Part shown: piece after piece, positions 53,457-61,706 of the stretch
Layout of the letters: each line of letters begins with the position of its first letter
How positions within the stretch are numbered: the first letter of the stretch is position 1
Assembly: GCA_036519295.1 (NCBI GenBank)
Contig: DATDLN010000237.1
Location: forward strand, 1-64,000
Source of the DNA: JACVRW01 sp036519295
GTDB lineage: Bacteria > Actinomycetota > Thermoleophilia > Solirubrobacterales > Thermoleophilaceae
Length of the DNA: 64,000 bases
Reading direction: 5' to 3'
Notes under the pieces: generated by a model
The model's input: the letters and a program-made list of their open reading frames with translations, nothing else
What the model was told of the DNA's origin: nothing
The model's database searches: none
Made by a program: the position numbers and the translations under genes

Positions 53457-55055
53457 ATGCGCCGGCTTCTACCCGCCCTGCTGGTCCTCGCCGCGCTCGG
53501 CTTTGTCGCCGGCTCCGCCTACGGCCACGCCGAGCGGTACGCATTCTTCCCCGACCACACGCTCGGGAAGGTTCCGAAGTACCGCACCACGGGGCCGTCG
53601 CTCGTGGTCTGCAAGCCGGACTCGAGGAGGCGGATCGAGCGCCGGCTCCGCGGCGGCACGCGGCGCAAGAACCTGCGTCTGCTGCGGCGCTGCCGCTTCG
53701 AGCACATCCAGGCGGCGGTGAACCGCGCGAAGTCGAACTACCGGATCCTGGTCCTTCCGGGCGTCTACCGCGAGGAGCCGAGCCGGCGTGTGCCGAACGA
53801 CGATCCTCGCTGCCAGGGCGACCAATACCAAGGCGAGGAGCCTGGGACGAAGAGCTACGCCTACCAGCGCGACTGCCCGAACTCGCAGAATCTGATCGCC
53901 ATCACGGGCGACGACGACGATCCCGACCGCCGCTGCGACGACAAGTGCAACCTCCAGATCGAGGGCACGGGACAGCGGCCGAGCGACGTACAGGTCATCG
54001 GCGCCGGCTTCGGCAACAAGGCGGGCGCGAAGCTCAACGTGTTCCGTGCCGACCGCGCCGACGGCATCGTGCTGCGGAACTTCCTCGTGCAGTACTCGGA
54101 CTTCAACAACGTCTACGTGATCGAGACGAACGGGTTCCGGCTGGAGAAGATCGTGTCGCGATGGAGCCGCGAGTACGGCTTCCTCACCTTCACATCGGAC
54201 AACGGCGTCTACAACCGGGTGAAGGCCTACGGGTCGGGCGACTCGGGCATCTACCCGGGCTCGGGGCCCGAGGGCCATTGCCGGCGCCACGGGATCGAGG
54301 TGAAGAACTCCGAGTCGTACGGCAACACGATCGGCTGGTCGGGCACCGCGGGCAACGGTGTCTACACCCACGACTCGAGCTTCCACCACAACTCCGCCGG
54401 CATCACGATGGACTCGTTCTCGGGCGGTCACCCCGGCATGCCGCAGGACTGCTCGAAGTGGGAGCGGAACCGGATCTACTCGAATAACGCCGATCTCTTC
54501 AACGACAAGCGCGACGCCTACTGCCAGAACACTCCGATCGAGCGGCGCGACCCGCGCCGCGTCTGCCCGACCTTCCAGGCGCCGGTCGGCACCGGCATCG
54601 TGACGGGCGGCGGCAACGGCAACATCTTCAAGGCGAACTGGATCTACGACAACTGGCGCCGCGGGACGATGCTGTTCTGGGTGCCGGGCGAGCTTCGAGG
54701 CGAAGACCCCACCGGCCAGTCGGCCCCGGTTAGCTCGTACGAGACCTCGCACCAGAACCAGTACGTCGGAAACCGGATGGGCGTACGCCCGGACGGCCGC
54801 CGCGATCCAAACGGCGTGGACTTCTGGTGGGACGGGGAGGGCCACGGCAACTGTTGGTCGGGCAACAACGGCCCGCGCGGGGGCGCTTTCACGAGCGACC
54901 CGATGACGCTCTTCGCCTGCCCGGCGGGCAGCCCCGACAGCACCGGCAACGGTCAGAAGCAGGCCTCGCTGTTCGCCTGCGCAACCTGGGATCCGATGAC
55001 GAACCCGGATCCCGTCGGCTGCGACTGGTTCACGCGGCCCGCCGAGCCAGGGTAA
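53457..55055 (+). CDS. Secreted right-handed parallel beta-helix protein
   Basis: 532 residues. A signal peptide (MRRLLPALLVLAALGFVAGS, cleavage near AYGHA) precedes an N-terminal DUF1565/NosD-like start (AAVNRAKSNYRILVLPGVYR). Repeating short-strand units follow (RNFLVQYSDFNNVYVIETNG, GFRLEKIVSRWSREYGFLTF, ESYGNTIGWSGTAGNGVYTH), as in pectate-lyase-type solenoids. Many Cys pairs suggest disulfides outside the cell. It could bind or cleave a polysaccharide; no catalytic triad is evident. It is divergent from tetR and followed within 36 bases by a lipoprotein gene. Confidence 0.8.
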   Translation: MRRLLPALLVLAALGFVAGSAYGHAERYAFFPDHTLGKVPKYRTTGPSLVVCKPDSRRRIERRLRGGTRRKNLRLLRRCRFEHIQAAVNRAKSNYRILVLPGVYREEPSRRVPNDDPRCQGDQYQGEEPGTKSYAYQRDCPNSQNLIAITGDDDDPDRRCDDKCNLQIEGTGQRPSDVQVIGAGFGNKAGAKLNVFRADRADGIVLRNFLVQYSDFNNVYVIETNGFRLEKIVSRWSREYGFLTFTSDNGVYNRVKAYGSGDSGIYPGSGPEGHCRRHGIEVKNSESYGNTIGWSGTAGNGVYTHDSSFHHNSAGITMDSFSGGHPGMPQDCSKWERNRIYSNNADLFNDKRDAYCQNTPIERRDPRRVCPTFQAPVGTGIVTGGGNGNIFKANWIYDNWRRGTMLFWVPGELRGEDPTGQSAPVSSYETSHQNQYVGNRMGVRPDGRRDPNGVDFWWDGEGHGNCWSGNNGPRGGAFTSDPMTLFACPAGSPDSTGNGQKQASLFACATWDPMTNPDPVGCDWFTRPAEPG

Positions 55056-55092
55056 TGCCGCCGCGCAAGCGTGGCTTGGGGGGCGGCATTAT
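55053..55092 (+). promoter_or_regulatory. 10-bp inverted repeat spanning the lipoprotein start
   Basis: TAATGCCGCC (55053-55062) pairs with GGCGGCATTA (55083-55092). The left arm contains the beta-helix stop and the right arm reaches into the next gene's ATG, so an RNA hairpin would sequester that start. Confidence 0.45.
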
Positions 55093-55564
55093 GCGACTCA
55101 GAGCGCTGGCGCTCGGCGCGGGTTTCGCGCTCACCGCGGCGTTGCCGCTCGCCTGCTCGGACGACGAGGGGATGGGGGTGGGCGACCTCGTGTGGGCGAC
55201 GCCGCCGAAGGTGTACCGCGAGGCGACGCTGCCGCGCGACCGCGTTCTCGTCGGGAAGGTCCGCAACGACTCCCTGCGACAGATCAAGGTCGTCGCGACC
55301 GATGTTCGAGCCGTGGACGAGGACGGCGACGCCCTGCGCGGGAACGCCACGTTCATACGCGGGTACATACACGCCCTGTACCCGCCCACCCGGCCGCCTC
55401 CGGGCGGCCTGCCGGAGTCCGAGCTCGAGCGCACCGGCCGGGAGCTGCGCCTTCGGCCGGGCAAGACGGCACCGCTCAGCGTGGCCTGGCGACTCACCCC
55501 CGGCGGGGAGGTACCGGTGCGCATCGACTACGGCCCCGGCTGGCTTCCCATCCCCGGAGGGTGA
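55091..55564 (+). CDS. Small lipoprotein
   Basis: 157 residues from ATG 55091. The signal (MRLRALALGAGFALTAALPL) ends at a lipobox LPLAC followed by SDDEG. The mature part is a single beta-rich domain (YREATLPRDRVLVGKVRNDS, VAWRLTPGGEVPVRIDYGPG) that looks like a small Ig- or TRAF-like fold; no family is recognised. An earlier in-frame ATG at 55055 overlaps the previous stop and would extend the signal by 12 residues. Confidence 0.65.
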   Translation: MRLRALALGAGFALTAALPLACSDDEGMGVGDLVWATPPKVYREATLPRDRVLVGKVRNDSLRQIKVVATDVRAVDEDGDALRGNATFIRGYIHALYPPTRPPPGGLPESELERTGRELRLRPGKTAPLSVAWRLTPGGEVPVRIDYGPGWLPIPGG

Positions 55565-55589
55565 GTGGCCGCCCGCGTGGGGGCTTTGG

Positions 55590-55706
55590 GCAAGAACCCG
55601 GCTCGGCCGGGTGCGCCGCGATGGCGTTGCGCAAGCGCCCGGCTCGGCCGGATGCGCCGCGATGCTTTGCGCAAGCGCCCGGCTCGGCCGGGTGCGCCGC
55701 GATGCT
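55590..55706 (+). repeat. Three tandem 40-41-bp repeats upstream of dgt
   Basis: Copies start at 55590, 55631 and 55671 (period 41 then 40). Each carries a CCCGGC-TCG-GCCGGG hairpin (one arm base altered in copy 2) and TGCGCCGCGATG. There are no spacers between copies, so it is not a CRISPR array. It ends 18 bases before the dgt ATG. Confidence 0.75.
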
Positions 55707-55724
55707 TGACACAATCGGCCGTGC

Positions 55725-56717
55725 ATGGCCCAGCTCGCCCGCACCTCGTTCCGCGAGCGGATCGAGCGGCTCGAGGAGGAGTCGCTCTCGCCGCTCGCCG
55801 CGCGCTCGTATCCGGGGCGCCGTAAGGAGCCCGAACCCGACTCCGACCACCGCACGCCCTTCCAGCGCGACCGCGACCGCGTCGTGCACTCCAAGGCGTT
55901 CCGGCGCCTGAAGCACAAGACCCAGGTCTTCATCGCGCCGGAGGGCGACCACTACCGCACGCGACTCACCCACACGCTCGAGACCTGCGGGATCGCCCGA
56001 AACGCGGCGCGGGCGCTGGCCCTGAACGAGGACCTCACCGAGGCGATCGGCCTCGGGCACGACCTTGGCCACCCACCGTTCGGCCACATCGGGGAGCAGG
56101 TGCTCGACGAGCGCTCGCGCCGGCACTGGGGGACGGCCTTCCGCCACAACGAGCATTCACTACGCGTGGTGGAGAAAATAGAGCGCCTGAATCTGACCGA
56201 GCCGGTCCGCGACGGCATCCTGCGCCACACCGGCCCCAAGCCGCCGGCGACGCTCGAGGGACGGGTCGTACGAGTAGTAGACAGGATCGCCTACATCAAC
56301 CACGACATCGACGACGCGCTCCGCGCGGGCGTCCTGCGCTTCGAGGACCTGCCGCAGGCGGAGGTCGAGCTGCTCGGCTCGACGGGATCGGAGCGGATCG
56401 AGACCCTCGTGGTCGATCTGCTCGATCGCTCCGAGGCGGCCGGCGACATCGTCCAGGGCGACGAGGTCGGCGGCGCGATGCTCCGCCTGCGGGAGTTCAT
56501 GTTCGACCGGGTCTACCTCGCTCCCGACGCCCAGCCGGAGAAGCCGCGCGTCGAGCGCATGCTGCGTGCATTGTTCGACCACTACGTCGATGCACCGCCG
56601 CCCGCGGTCGTCGAGGGCGCGTCAGATCGGGAGCGCGTGATCGACTGGCTTGCCGGGATGACCGACCGGTTCGCCATCCGCGCCTTCTCGGACATGTCGC
56701 TGCCGCAGGGGCCTTGA
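55725..56717 (+). CDS. dgt: dGTPase-like deoxynucleotide triphosphohydrolase
   Basis: 330 residues, the short form common in actinobacteria. The HD-domain metal residues are in RLTHTLETCGIARNAA, IGLGHDLGHPPFGHIG and VDRIAYINHDIDDA. The N-terminal RTPFQRDRDRVVHSKAFRRL is conserved in the family. It hydrolyses dNTPs to the deoxynucleoside and triphosphate, adjusting pools for replication; it is followed after 13 bases by dnaG. Confidence 0.92.
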   Translation: MAQLARTSFRERIERLEEESLSPLAARSYPGRRKEPEPDSDHRTPFQRDRDRVVHSKAFRRLKHKTQVFIAPEGDHYRTRLTHTLETCGIARNAARALALNEDLTEAIGLGHDLGHPPFGHIGEQVLDERSRRHWGTAFRHNEHSLRVVEKIERLNLTEPVRDGILRHTGPKPPATLEGRVVRVVDRIAYINHDIDDALRAGVLRFEDLPQAEVELLGSTGSERIETLVVDLLDRSEAAGDIVQGDEVGGAMLRLREFMFDRVYLAPDAQPEKPRVERMLRALFDHYVDAPPPAVVEGASDRERVIDWLAGMTDRFAIRAFSDMSLPQGP

Positions 56718-56730
56718 GTGGTCTGACGCG

Positions 56731-58554
56731 ATGGCGCTCTTCACCAAGGACTCGATCGAGAGGGTGCGCCAGGCGGTCGACATGGCCGAGCTGGTTGGCG
56801 CCAAGACCGACCTTCGCCGCGTCGGCTCGCGTTGGACCGGGCTGTGCCCCTTCCACGACGAGCGCACGCCCTCGTTCTCGGTCGATCCGGAGCGGGGGCT
56901 CTACCACTGCTTCGGCTGCGGAGTGGGCGGCGACGCGATCGGCTTCGTCCAGGAGACCGAGGCGCTCGACTTCCCGGAGGCGGTCGAGACGCTCGCCGAG
57001 CGCTACGGCGTCCGCCTCGAGCGGGAGGAGGACGACCCGGCGGCCGAGCAGCGCCGGCGCCGGCGCGAGCGCCTCCACGCGCTGCTCGAGCGGGCCGCGC
57101 GCTTCTATGCGGCGTACCTGTGGGACTCGAACGAGGCGAAGCGCGCGCGTGAGTACCTGGCCGGACGCGGGCTCTCCGAGTCGATCGCCAGGGAGTTTCG
57201 GGTGGGCTACGCCCCGAGTGCGTGGGACCGCATGATCGTCGGCGCGCAACAGGGCGGCTTCTCGGCGGAGGAGCTGGTGGCCGCAGGGCTCGCGCAGCGC
57301 GGCCGGGGCGGCGCGCTCTACGACCGTTTCCGCGGCCGGATCATGTTCCCCCTCGCCGACGCCCGCGGGCGGGTGCTCGGCTTCGGCGCACGCGCGATGG
57401 CGGAGGGGCGCGGGCCCAAGTACCTCAACACCTCGGAGAACGAGCTGTACCACAAGGGCCGCCAGCTGTTCGGGATCGACCTTGCCCGCAGGGAGGCTGC
57501 AAAGAGCGGTCGGATCGTCGTGGTAGAGGGTTATACGGACGTGCTGGCCCTGCATCAGGCCGGGATTCGCGAGTCAGTGGCGATCATGGGCACCGCCCTC
57601 ACCCAGGAGCAGCTTGCGGAGTTGGCGCGAAGCGCCCCGCTCGTCGTGCTCGCGCTCGATGCCGACCGCTCGGGCCAGGAGGCCATGCTCCGCGCCGCGC
57701 GGGCGGCCGAGGACCGTGGAGTGGAGTTGCGCGTCGCCGAGCTGCCGGAGGGCAAGGACCCCGCTGATTTCGTAACTCATGGGGGGGTACGTGCGTTCCA
57801 GGAACAGATGGAGCGCGCGATGGGGATTATCGAATTTCAGGTTCGCCGGGTACTTGCCGATGCTGATCTCGACACGCCCGCGGGAAGAGACCGGGCGCTC
57901 GAGGAGGCACGGAGGTTGATCGCAGTCGTACCGGACAGGACTGCATCGCGGGACGCACTTGTCCGCGAGGTCGCGGATCGGCTCGATGTGCCGGTGGGTT
58001 ATGTAACGGCAGCCGCGGCCCCCGCCCGTGGCGCGAGCGCGCCCCCCGACGCCCGTTTTGCGAGCGCATCCCCCGGCGCCCCTCGCGCGGGCGCATCTGC
58101 CGACGCGGCCGGGCAGCCGGTCCTTCGCGCGGGGAGCTCGCCCGGGGAGGTGGCCCTCGCGGCGGAGCGCGCCTTCCTCGCGATGTGTCTGGCTAGCGGC
58201 GAGCTCGGCCAGGACTATCTCCGCCGTCTCTCGGACGACCACCTTTCGTCCGCGGCCACCCGCGAGGCTCGCGAGCACTTTGTGTCCCGCTTCGACGATC
58301 CGCTCGCCGAGCTGCCCCAGGATGACCCCGCGGTTGCGGCCCTCATCACCGGCGTCGCGATGGCGGCCCAGGAGCAGGCTGAGGCCACCGAACCGGCGTT
58401 GCGGATGAGCTTTCTCCAGCTCGAGCAGCGTCGTATCGAGCGCGAGATCCGGCGCGCGGCGAACGACTCCGACCTCGCCAGAGTGGGCCAGCTGGCGGGC
58501 GCGAGGCAGGAGATTCGGCGCGAGATGGATACCGTGATGGGGCAGACCGCATGA
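56731..58554 (+). CDS. dnaG: DNA primase
   Basis: 607 residues. The N-terminal zinc finger has CPFHDERTPSF and YHCFGCGVGGD. The RNA polymerase domain follows, with the Toprim metal site in VVVEGYTDVLAL, LALDADRSGQEA and PEGKDPADF. A low-complexity Ala/Pro linker (about 430-475) leads to the C-terminal DnaB-interacting helices. It synthesises Okazaki primers. The stop overlaps the rpoD start, forming a dgt-dnaG-rpoD operon. Confidence 0.95.
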   Translation: MALFTKDSIERVRQAVDMAELVGAKTDLRRVGSRWTGLCPFHDERTPSFSVDPERGLYHCFGCGVGGDAIGFVQETEALDFPEAVETLAERYGVRLEREEDDPAAEQRRRRRERLHALLERAARFYAAYLWDSNEAKRAREYLAGRGLSESIAREFRVGYAPSAWDRMIVGAQQGGFSAEELVAAGLAQRGRGGALYDRFRGRIMFPLADARGRVLGFGARAMAEGRGPKYLNTSENELYHKGRQLFGIDLARREAAKSGRIVVVEGYTDVLALHQAGIRESVAIMGTALTQEQLAELARSAPLVVLALDADRSGQEAMLRAARAAEDRGVELRVAELPEGKDPADFVTHGGVRAFQEQMERAMGIIEFQVRRVLADADLDTPAGRDRALEEARRLIAVVPDRTASRDALVREVADRLDVPVGYVTAAAAPARGASAPPDARFASASPGAPRAGASADAAGQPVLRAGSSPGEVALAAERAFLAMCLASGELGQDYLRRLSDDHLSSAATREAREHFVSRFDDPLAELPQDDPAVAALITGVAMAAQEQAEATEPALRMSFLQLEQRRIEREIRRAANDSDLARVGQLAGARQEIRREMDTVMGQTA

Positions 58555-59534
58555 GTGAGCGCGTCTATCAGCACAATCGGGGGCCCGATCCGCCCGAATT
58601 CCACGACGAGGTCGAGGAGCACGAGGAGGAGCCGGCGGACCTCTATGACGAGGGCGGTGTCGTCACCTCGGGCCTGCCCGTTCCGCCGCCCGAGCAGGGG
58701 GCGGAGGACGCCGTGCGCCTCTACCTGCGCACCATCGGCCGGGTGCCGCTGCTGACGCGCGAAGACGAGGTGCGCCTCGCCAAGCGCATCGAGGCGAACG
58801 ACATGTCGGCGAAGAACGGGCTGATCGAAGCGAACCTGCGCCTGGTGGTTTCGATCGCGAAGCGCTACACCGGCCGCGGCCTGACGCTGCTGGACCTGAT
58901 TCAGGAGGGCAACCTGGGCCTCATCCGGGCCGTCGAGAAGTTCGACTGGCGCCGGGGCTTCAAGTTCTCCACGTACGCGACCTGGTGGATCCGGCAGGCG
59001 ATCACGCGCGCCCTCGCCGACCAGTCGCGCACGATCCGCATCCCGGTCCACATGGTCGAGCGGATGAACCGGGTGGCGCGGGCGAAGCGGGCGTTCATGC
59101 AGCAGCACAACCGCGAGCCCACGCCGGACGAGATCGGCGAGCTGGTCGAGATGCCGGCGAGCAAGGTCGAGGAGATCCTGAAGCTCGGGCAGGAGCCCGT
59201 CTCGCTCGAGGCGCCCGTCGGCGGCGAGGAGGGCGACGCGTCGCTTGGCGACTTCATCGAGGACTCGGCCACCGACCGCCCGCTCGAGATCGTCGCCAAC
59301 CGCATCCGCGACCGCGACCTCCAGGACGTCCTCGACTCGCTGCCCTGGCGCGAGCGCCGCGTAATCGAGCTCCGCTACGGCCTCGGCGACAAGGGCCCGA
59401 TGACCCTCGAGGACATCGGCCACGAGGTGGGCGTGACCCGCGAGCGAGTCCGACAGATCGAGTCGAAGACCCTGGCGATGCTGAAGAGCTCCGGCGGGGC
59501 AGACCGGCTGGCGGGGACGGCGGACGAGGCCTGA
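58551..59534 (+). CDS. rpoD: Primary sigma factor RpoD
   Basis: 327 residues, a short primary-type sigma factor. Region 1.2 is DAVRLYLRTIGRVPLLTREDE; region 2 has NLRLVVSIAKRYTGRGLTLL, DLIQEGNLGLIRAVEKFDWR and the -10-recognition KFSTYATWWIRQAI. Region 3 follows, and region 4 ends EVGVTRERVRQIESKTLAML. The N-terminal 55 residues are acidic with no region 1.1. It overlaps dnaG by four bases. Confidence 0.94.
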   Translation: MSERVYQHNRGPDPPEFHDEVEEHEEEPADLYDEGGVVTSGLPVPPPEQGAEDAVRLYLRTIGRVPLLTREDEVRLAKRIEANDMSAKNGLIEANLRLVVSIAKRYTGRGLTLLDLIQEGNLGLIRAVEKFDWRRGFKFSTYATWWIRQAITRALADQSRTIRIPVHMVERMNRVARAKRAFMQQHNREPTPDEIGELVEMPASKVEEILKLGQEPVSLEAPVGGEEGDASLGDFIEDSATDRPLEIVANRIRDRDLQDVLDSLPWRERRVIELRYGLGDKGPMTLEDIGHEVGVTRERVRQIESKTLAMLKSSGGADRLAGTADEA

Positions 59535-59550
59535 CGTTTCCGTCCGGGAC

Positions 59551-59566
59551 CCGAACTAGTGTTCGG
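59551..59566. promoter_or_regulatory. CCGAAC-TAGT-GTTCGG palindrome at the start of the HTH-HNH gene
   Basis: Perfect 6-bp arms around TAGT. The core CGAAC-N4-GTTCG is the shape of Gram-positive and actinobacterial LexA boxes. It ends three bases before the ATG at 59570 and lies 16 bases after the rpoD stop, so it is a candidate operator. A weak rpoD terminator is the alternative. Confidence 0.5.
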
Positions 59567-59569
59567 GGT

Positions 59570-60247
59570 ATGGATGCGTTTGTGCTCGAGGCCTATCTGA
59601 GGCGAGGGCTCTCGCTTGAGCGGATCGCTGCGCTGGCCGGGCGTCACCCCTCGACGGTCAGCTACTGGGTGAAGAGGCACGGTCTGGCGGCCGTTCACCG
59701 CGACCGTCACGCGCCGAAGGGAGGGATCGATCGCGACACGCTGGCGGCTCTCGTCGCCGAAGGTCTCTCGACTCGGGAGATCTCCGAGTGGCTCGGACTC
59801 AGCCAGTCCACGGTGCGGCACTGGCTGCGCAAACACGACCTACGCACGCACCGGGCACGGCGCGAGAACTCCCAGGGCGTGAGAGGCGTCCACCCCGATC
59901 GCAGGGTGATGGAGTGCGCTCGCCACGGCATCACGGAGTTCTGGCTCGAGCAGAGAGGCATATACCGTTGCCTCCGATGTCGATCCGAGGCCGTGTCGCG
60001 CAGGCGGCGCAAACTAAAGGAGATCCTTGTCCAGGAAGCGGGCGGTCGCTGCGAGATCTGCGGCTATGACCGCTGGGCCGGCGCGCTCCAGTTTCACCAT
60101 CGCGACGGCGAGGAGAAGGAGTTCGGGCTCGCTGATCGCGGTCTGACCCGGTCGCTGGAGGCCGTCCGGAGGGAGGCCGCCAAGTGCATTCTCCTGTGCG
60201 CCAACTGCCATTCGGAGCTGGAGGCGGGTATCGTCAAGGCCGCCTGA
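59570..60247 (+). CDS. Double-HTH HNH endonuclease-like protein
   Basis: 225 residues. Two resolvase-type helix-turn-helix units come first (LERIAALAGRHPSTVSYWVK and TREISEWLGLSQSTVRHWLR). A CxxH...CxxC zinc ribbon follows (MECARHGITEFW, then YRCLRCR). An HNH domain closes the chain: CEICGYDRWAGALQFHHRDG, then CILLCANCHSELEAG. The intact HNH pattern suggests DNA nicking or cutting with site choice by the HTHs. It lies directly after rpoD, with the palindrome at 59551-59566 at its start codon. Confidence 0.8.
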   Translation: MDAFVLEAYLRRGLSLERIAALAGRHPSTVSYWVKRHGLAAVHRDRHAPKGGIDRDTLAALVAEGLSTREISEWLGLSQSTVRHWLRKHDLRTHRARRENSQGVRGVHPDRRVMECARHGITEFWLEQRGIYRCLRCRSEAVSRRRRKLKEILVQEAGGRCEICGYDRWAGALQFHHRDGEEKEFGLADRGLTRSLEAVRREAAKCILLCANCHSELEAGIVKAA

Positions 60248-60288
60248 GGCCGCTACCTTCTCCGGGGTAGTCCGCAGGCAGAACACGG

Positions 60289-60362
60289 TCCGGGGTAGCT
60301 CAACTGGCAGCAGCGCTCGACTGTTAATCGAGAGGTTGTGGGTTCGATTCCCACCCCCGGAG
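60289..60362 (+). tRNA. tRNA-Asn (anticodon GTT)
   Basis: A 74-base cloverleaf. The acceptor stem TCCGGGG pairs with CCCCGGA at the 3' end, discriminator G. The anticodon stem CTCGA/TCGAG holds loop CTGTTAA with GTT at 60323-60325. The T-arm is GTGGG-TTCGATT-CCCAC. The CCA end is not encoded. The first ten bases are repeated 28 bases upstream (60261-60270). Confidence 0.95.
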
Positions 60363-60474
60363 CTTCAGGACGCCGCATCCGAGCGACGTTTTTACGCCGC
60401 TGTCGGCAGTCGTGGCCGGTCTCCACCTCGACATGTACGACCCCCACTACCGGGGGTCACTTCCGCAGAGGCGG

Positions 60475-61611
60475 TTACTTCGACCGCAGCAGCAGGCAGA
60501 CCGCGGTCTCCTGCATCGCGCGCAGGCGCGCGAGGAGGGCGCCGGTTGGCGCGGGGATGTTGAGCGACGTTGTGACCGCTCGACTGCCGTCGCGCGTCGC
60601 CGCCGCGAACTGGACGTAGCCGGGGAAGTTGCCGGTGTGGCCGTAGACCGTGCCGCACCTGGTGCGGTAGCGGAAGACGGCGAGGCCGGCGGAGTTCCTG
60701 CCGGGCCCCGGCGGACTCGATTCGCCGCCCGCGACGAAGCGCAGTTGACGCCGTTGCAGCGATGCCGGGAAGAGGCGGGCCCCCAGGTAGCCGCGGATAA
60801 ACGTGCCGAGGTCCTTGGGCGTCGACACGATGCCGCCGGAGGCCCACGCGCCCGACGGGTTGAGGAACGTGCTCACGTCCTCGGGCGCCGAGCCCGGCTG
60901 GACCATATAGCCGTGGATGAACGGCCGCGGAATCGGTGGTTTGGTCGGGAGGCTCGTGCGCCTCAGCCCAAGCGGCTTGAAGACGATCTCTCGCAGTAGG
61001 CGGCCGTAGGGCCTACCGGTGACTCGCTCGGCCATCAGGCCGACCACGATGTTGTCGCTGTTCGAGTACTGGTAGCGGCTGCCCGGAGTGAAGACGAGCG
61101 GGTCCTTCTCGACCCAGCTGAGGACCGTCGCAGGCGAGAGGTGGCCCTTGGGATCGGTCTCGATCTGCATCCTGAAGCCGTCCGACTCTGTGTAATCGGG
61201 CACGCCGCTGGTGTGGTTCAGCAGTTGACGCAGCGTCACGGCGGACCAACCGGAGGGGAGACTGGGCAGCCGCTCGCCGATTGTGTCGCTCAACTCGAGC
61301 TTCCCACGCGCCACCAGGCGCAGCGCGACCGCGCCGCTGAACGCCTTGGCCACGCTCGCGATCCGCATGTAGTCGGTGGCGCGGGGCTTTCTGCGCGTCC
61401 GGACGTCGGCCACCCCGGAGCTCAGCGTCTCGATCCGCGGGCCGCGGCGGAGCGTCACGATCGCGCCCGGAGGCCCGCCCTCCGCCGCCACCAGGGCGTC
61501 GAGCTGGCGCTGAAGGCCGGCCTTCGTAACCCCTCCGGCAAGCGCGGGAGGCGCCAGGCAGGCGGAGGCGACGGCCACCAGGGCAGCGGCGAGTGTGACT
61601 CGGGATCGCAC
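60475..61611 (-). CDS. Secreted serine beta-lactamase-family hydrolase
   Basis: 378 residues with a signal peptide (MRSRVTLAAALVAVASACLA). Class C/esterase-type motifs are complete: SxxK as IASVAKAFSG (about residue 88), YxN as YQYSNSDN (about 185) and HTG in VYGHTGNFPGY (about 340), with the YRTRCGTVYGH run before it. It could be a D-Ala-D-Ala peptidase, an esterase or a beta-lactamase; sequence alone does not decide. It stands alone between tRNA-Asn and the moxR operon. Confidence 0.88.
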   Translation of the reverse strand: MRSRVTLAAALVAVASACLAPPALAGGVTKAGLQRQLDALVAAEGGPPGAIVTLRRGPRIETLSSGVADVRTRRKPRATDYMRIASVAKAFSGAVALRLVARGKLELSDTIGERLPSLPSGWSAVTLRQLLNHTSGVPDYTESDGFRMQIETDPKGHLSPATVLSWVEKDPLVFTPGSRYQYSNSDNIVVGLMAERVTGRPYGRLLREIVFKPLGLRRTSLPTKPPIPRPFIHGYMVQPGSAPEDVSTFLNPSGAWASGGIVSTPKDLGTFIRGYLGARLFPASLQRRQLRFVAGGESSPPGPGRNSAGLAVFRYRTRCGTVYGHTGNFPGYVQFAAATRDGSRAVTTSLNIPAPTGALLARLRAMQETAVCLLLRSK

Positions 61612-61706
61612 GGCCGGAAGTATCCCGGGCTCATCGGTCAGCAGTCAACCGAGGAGACTCCGAGCGCTTCACGTCACCCGGGGAACGACTACGTTGCCCG
61701 GCGGCC

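Noticed and set aside
55590..55706. A CRISPR-like array
   Set aside because: The three repeats are directly tandem with no unique spacers, and no cas gene is present in the window.
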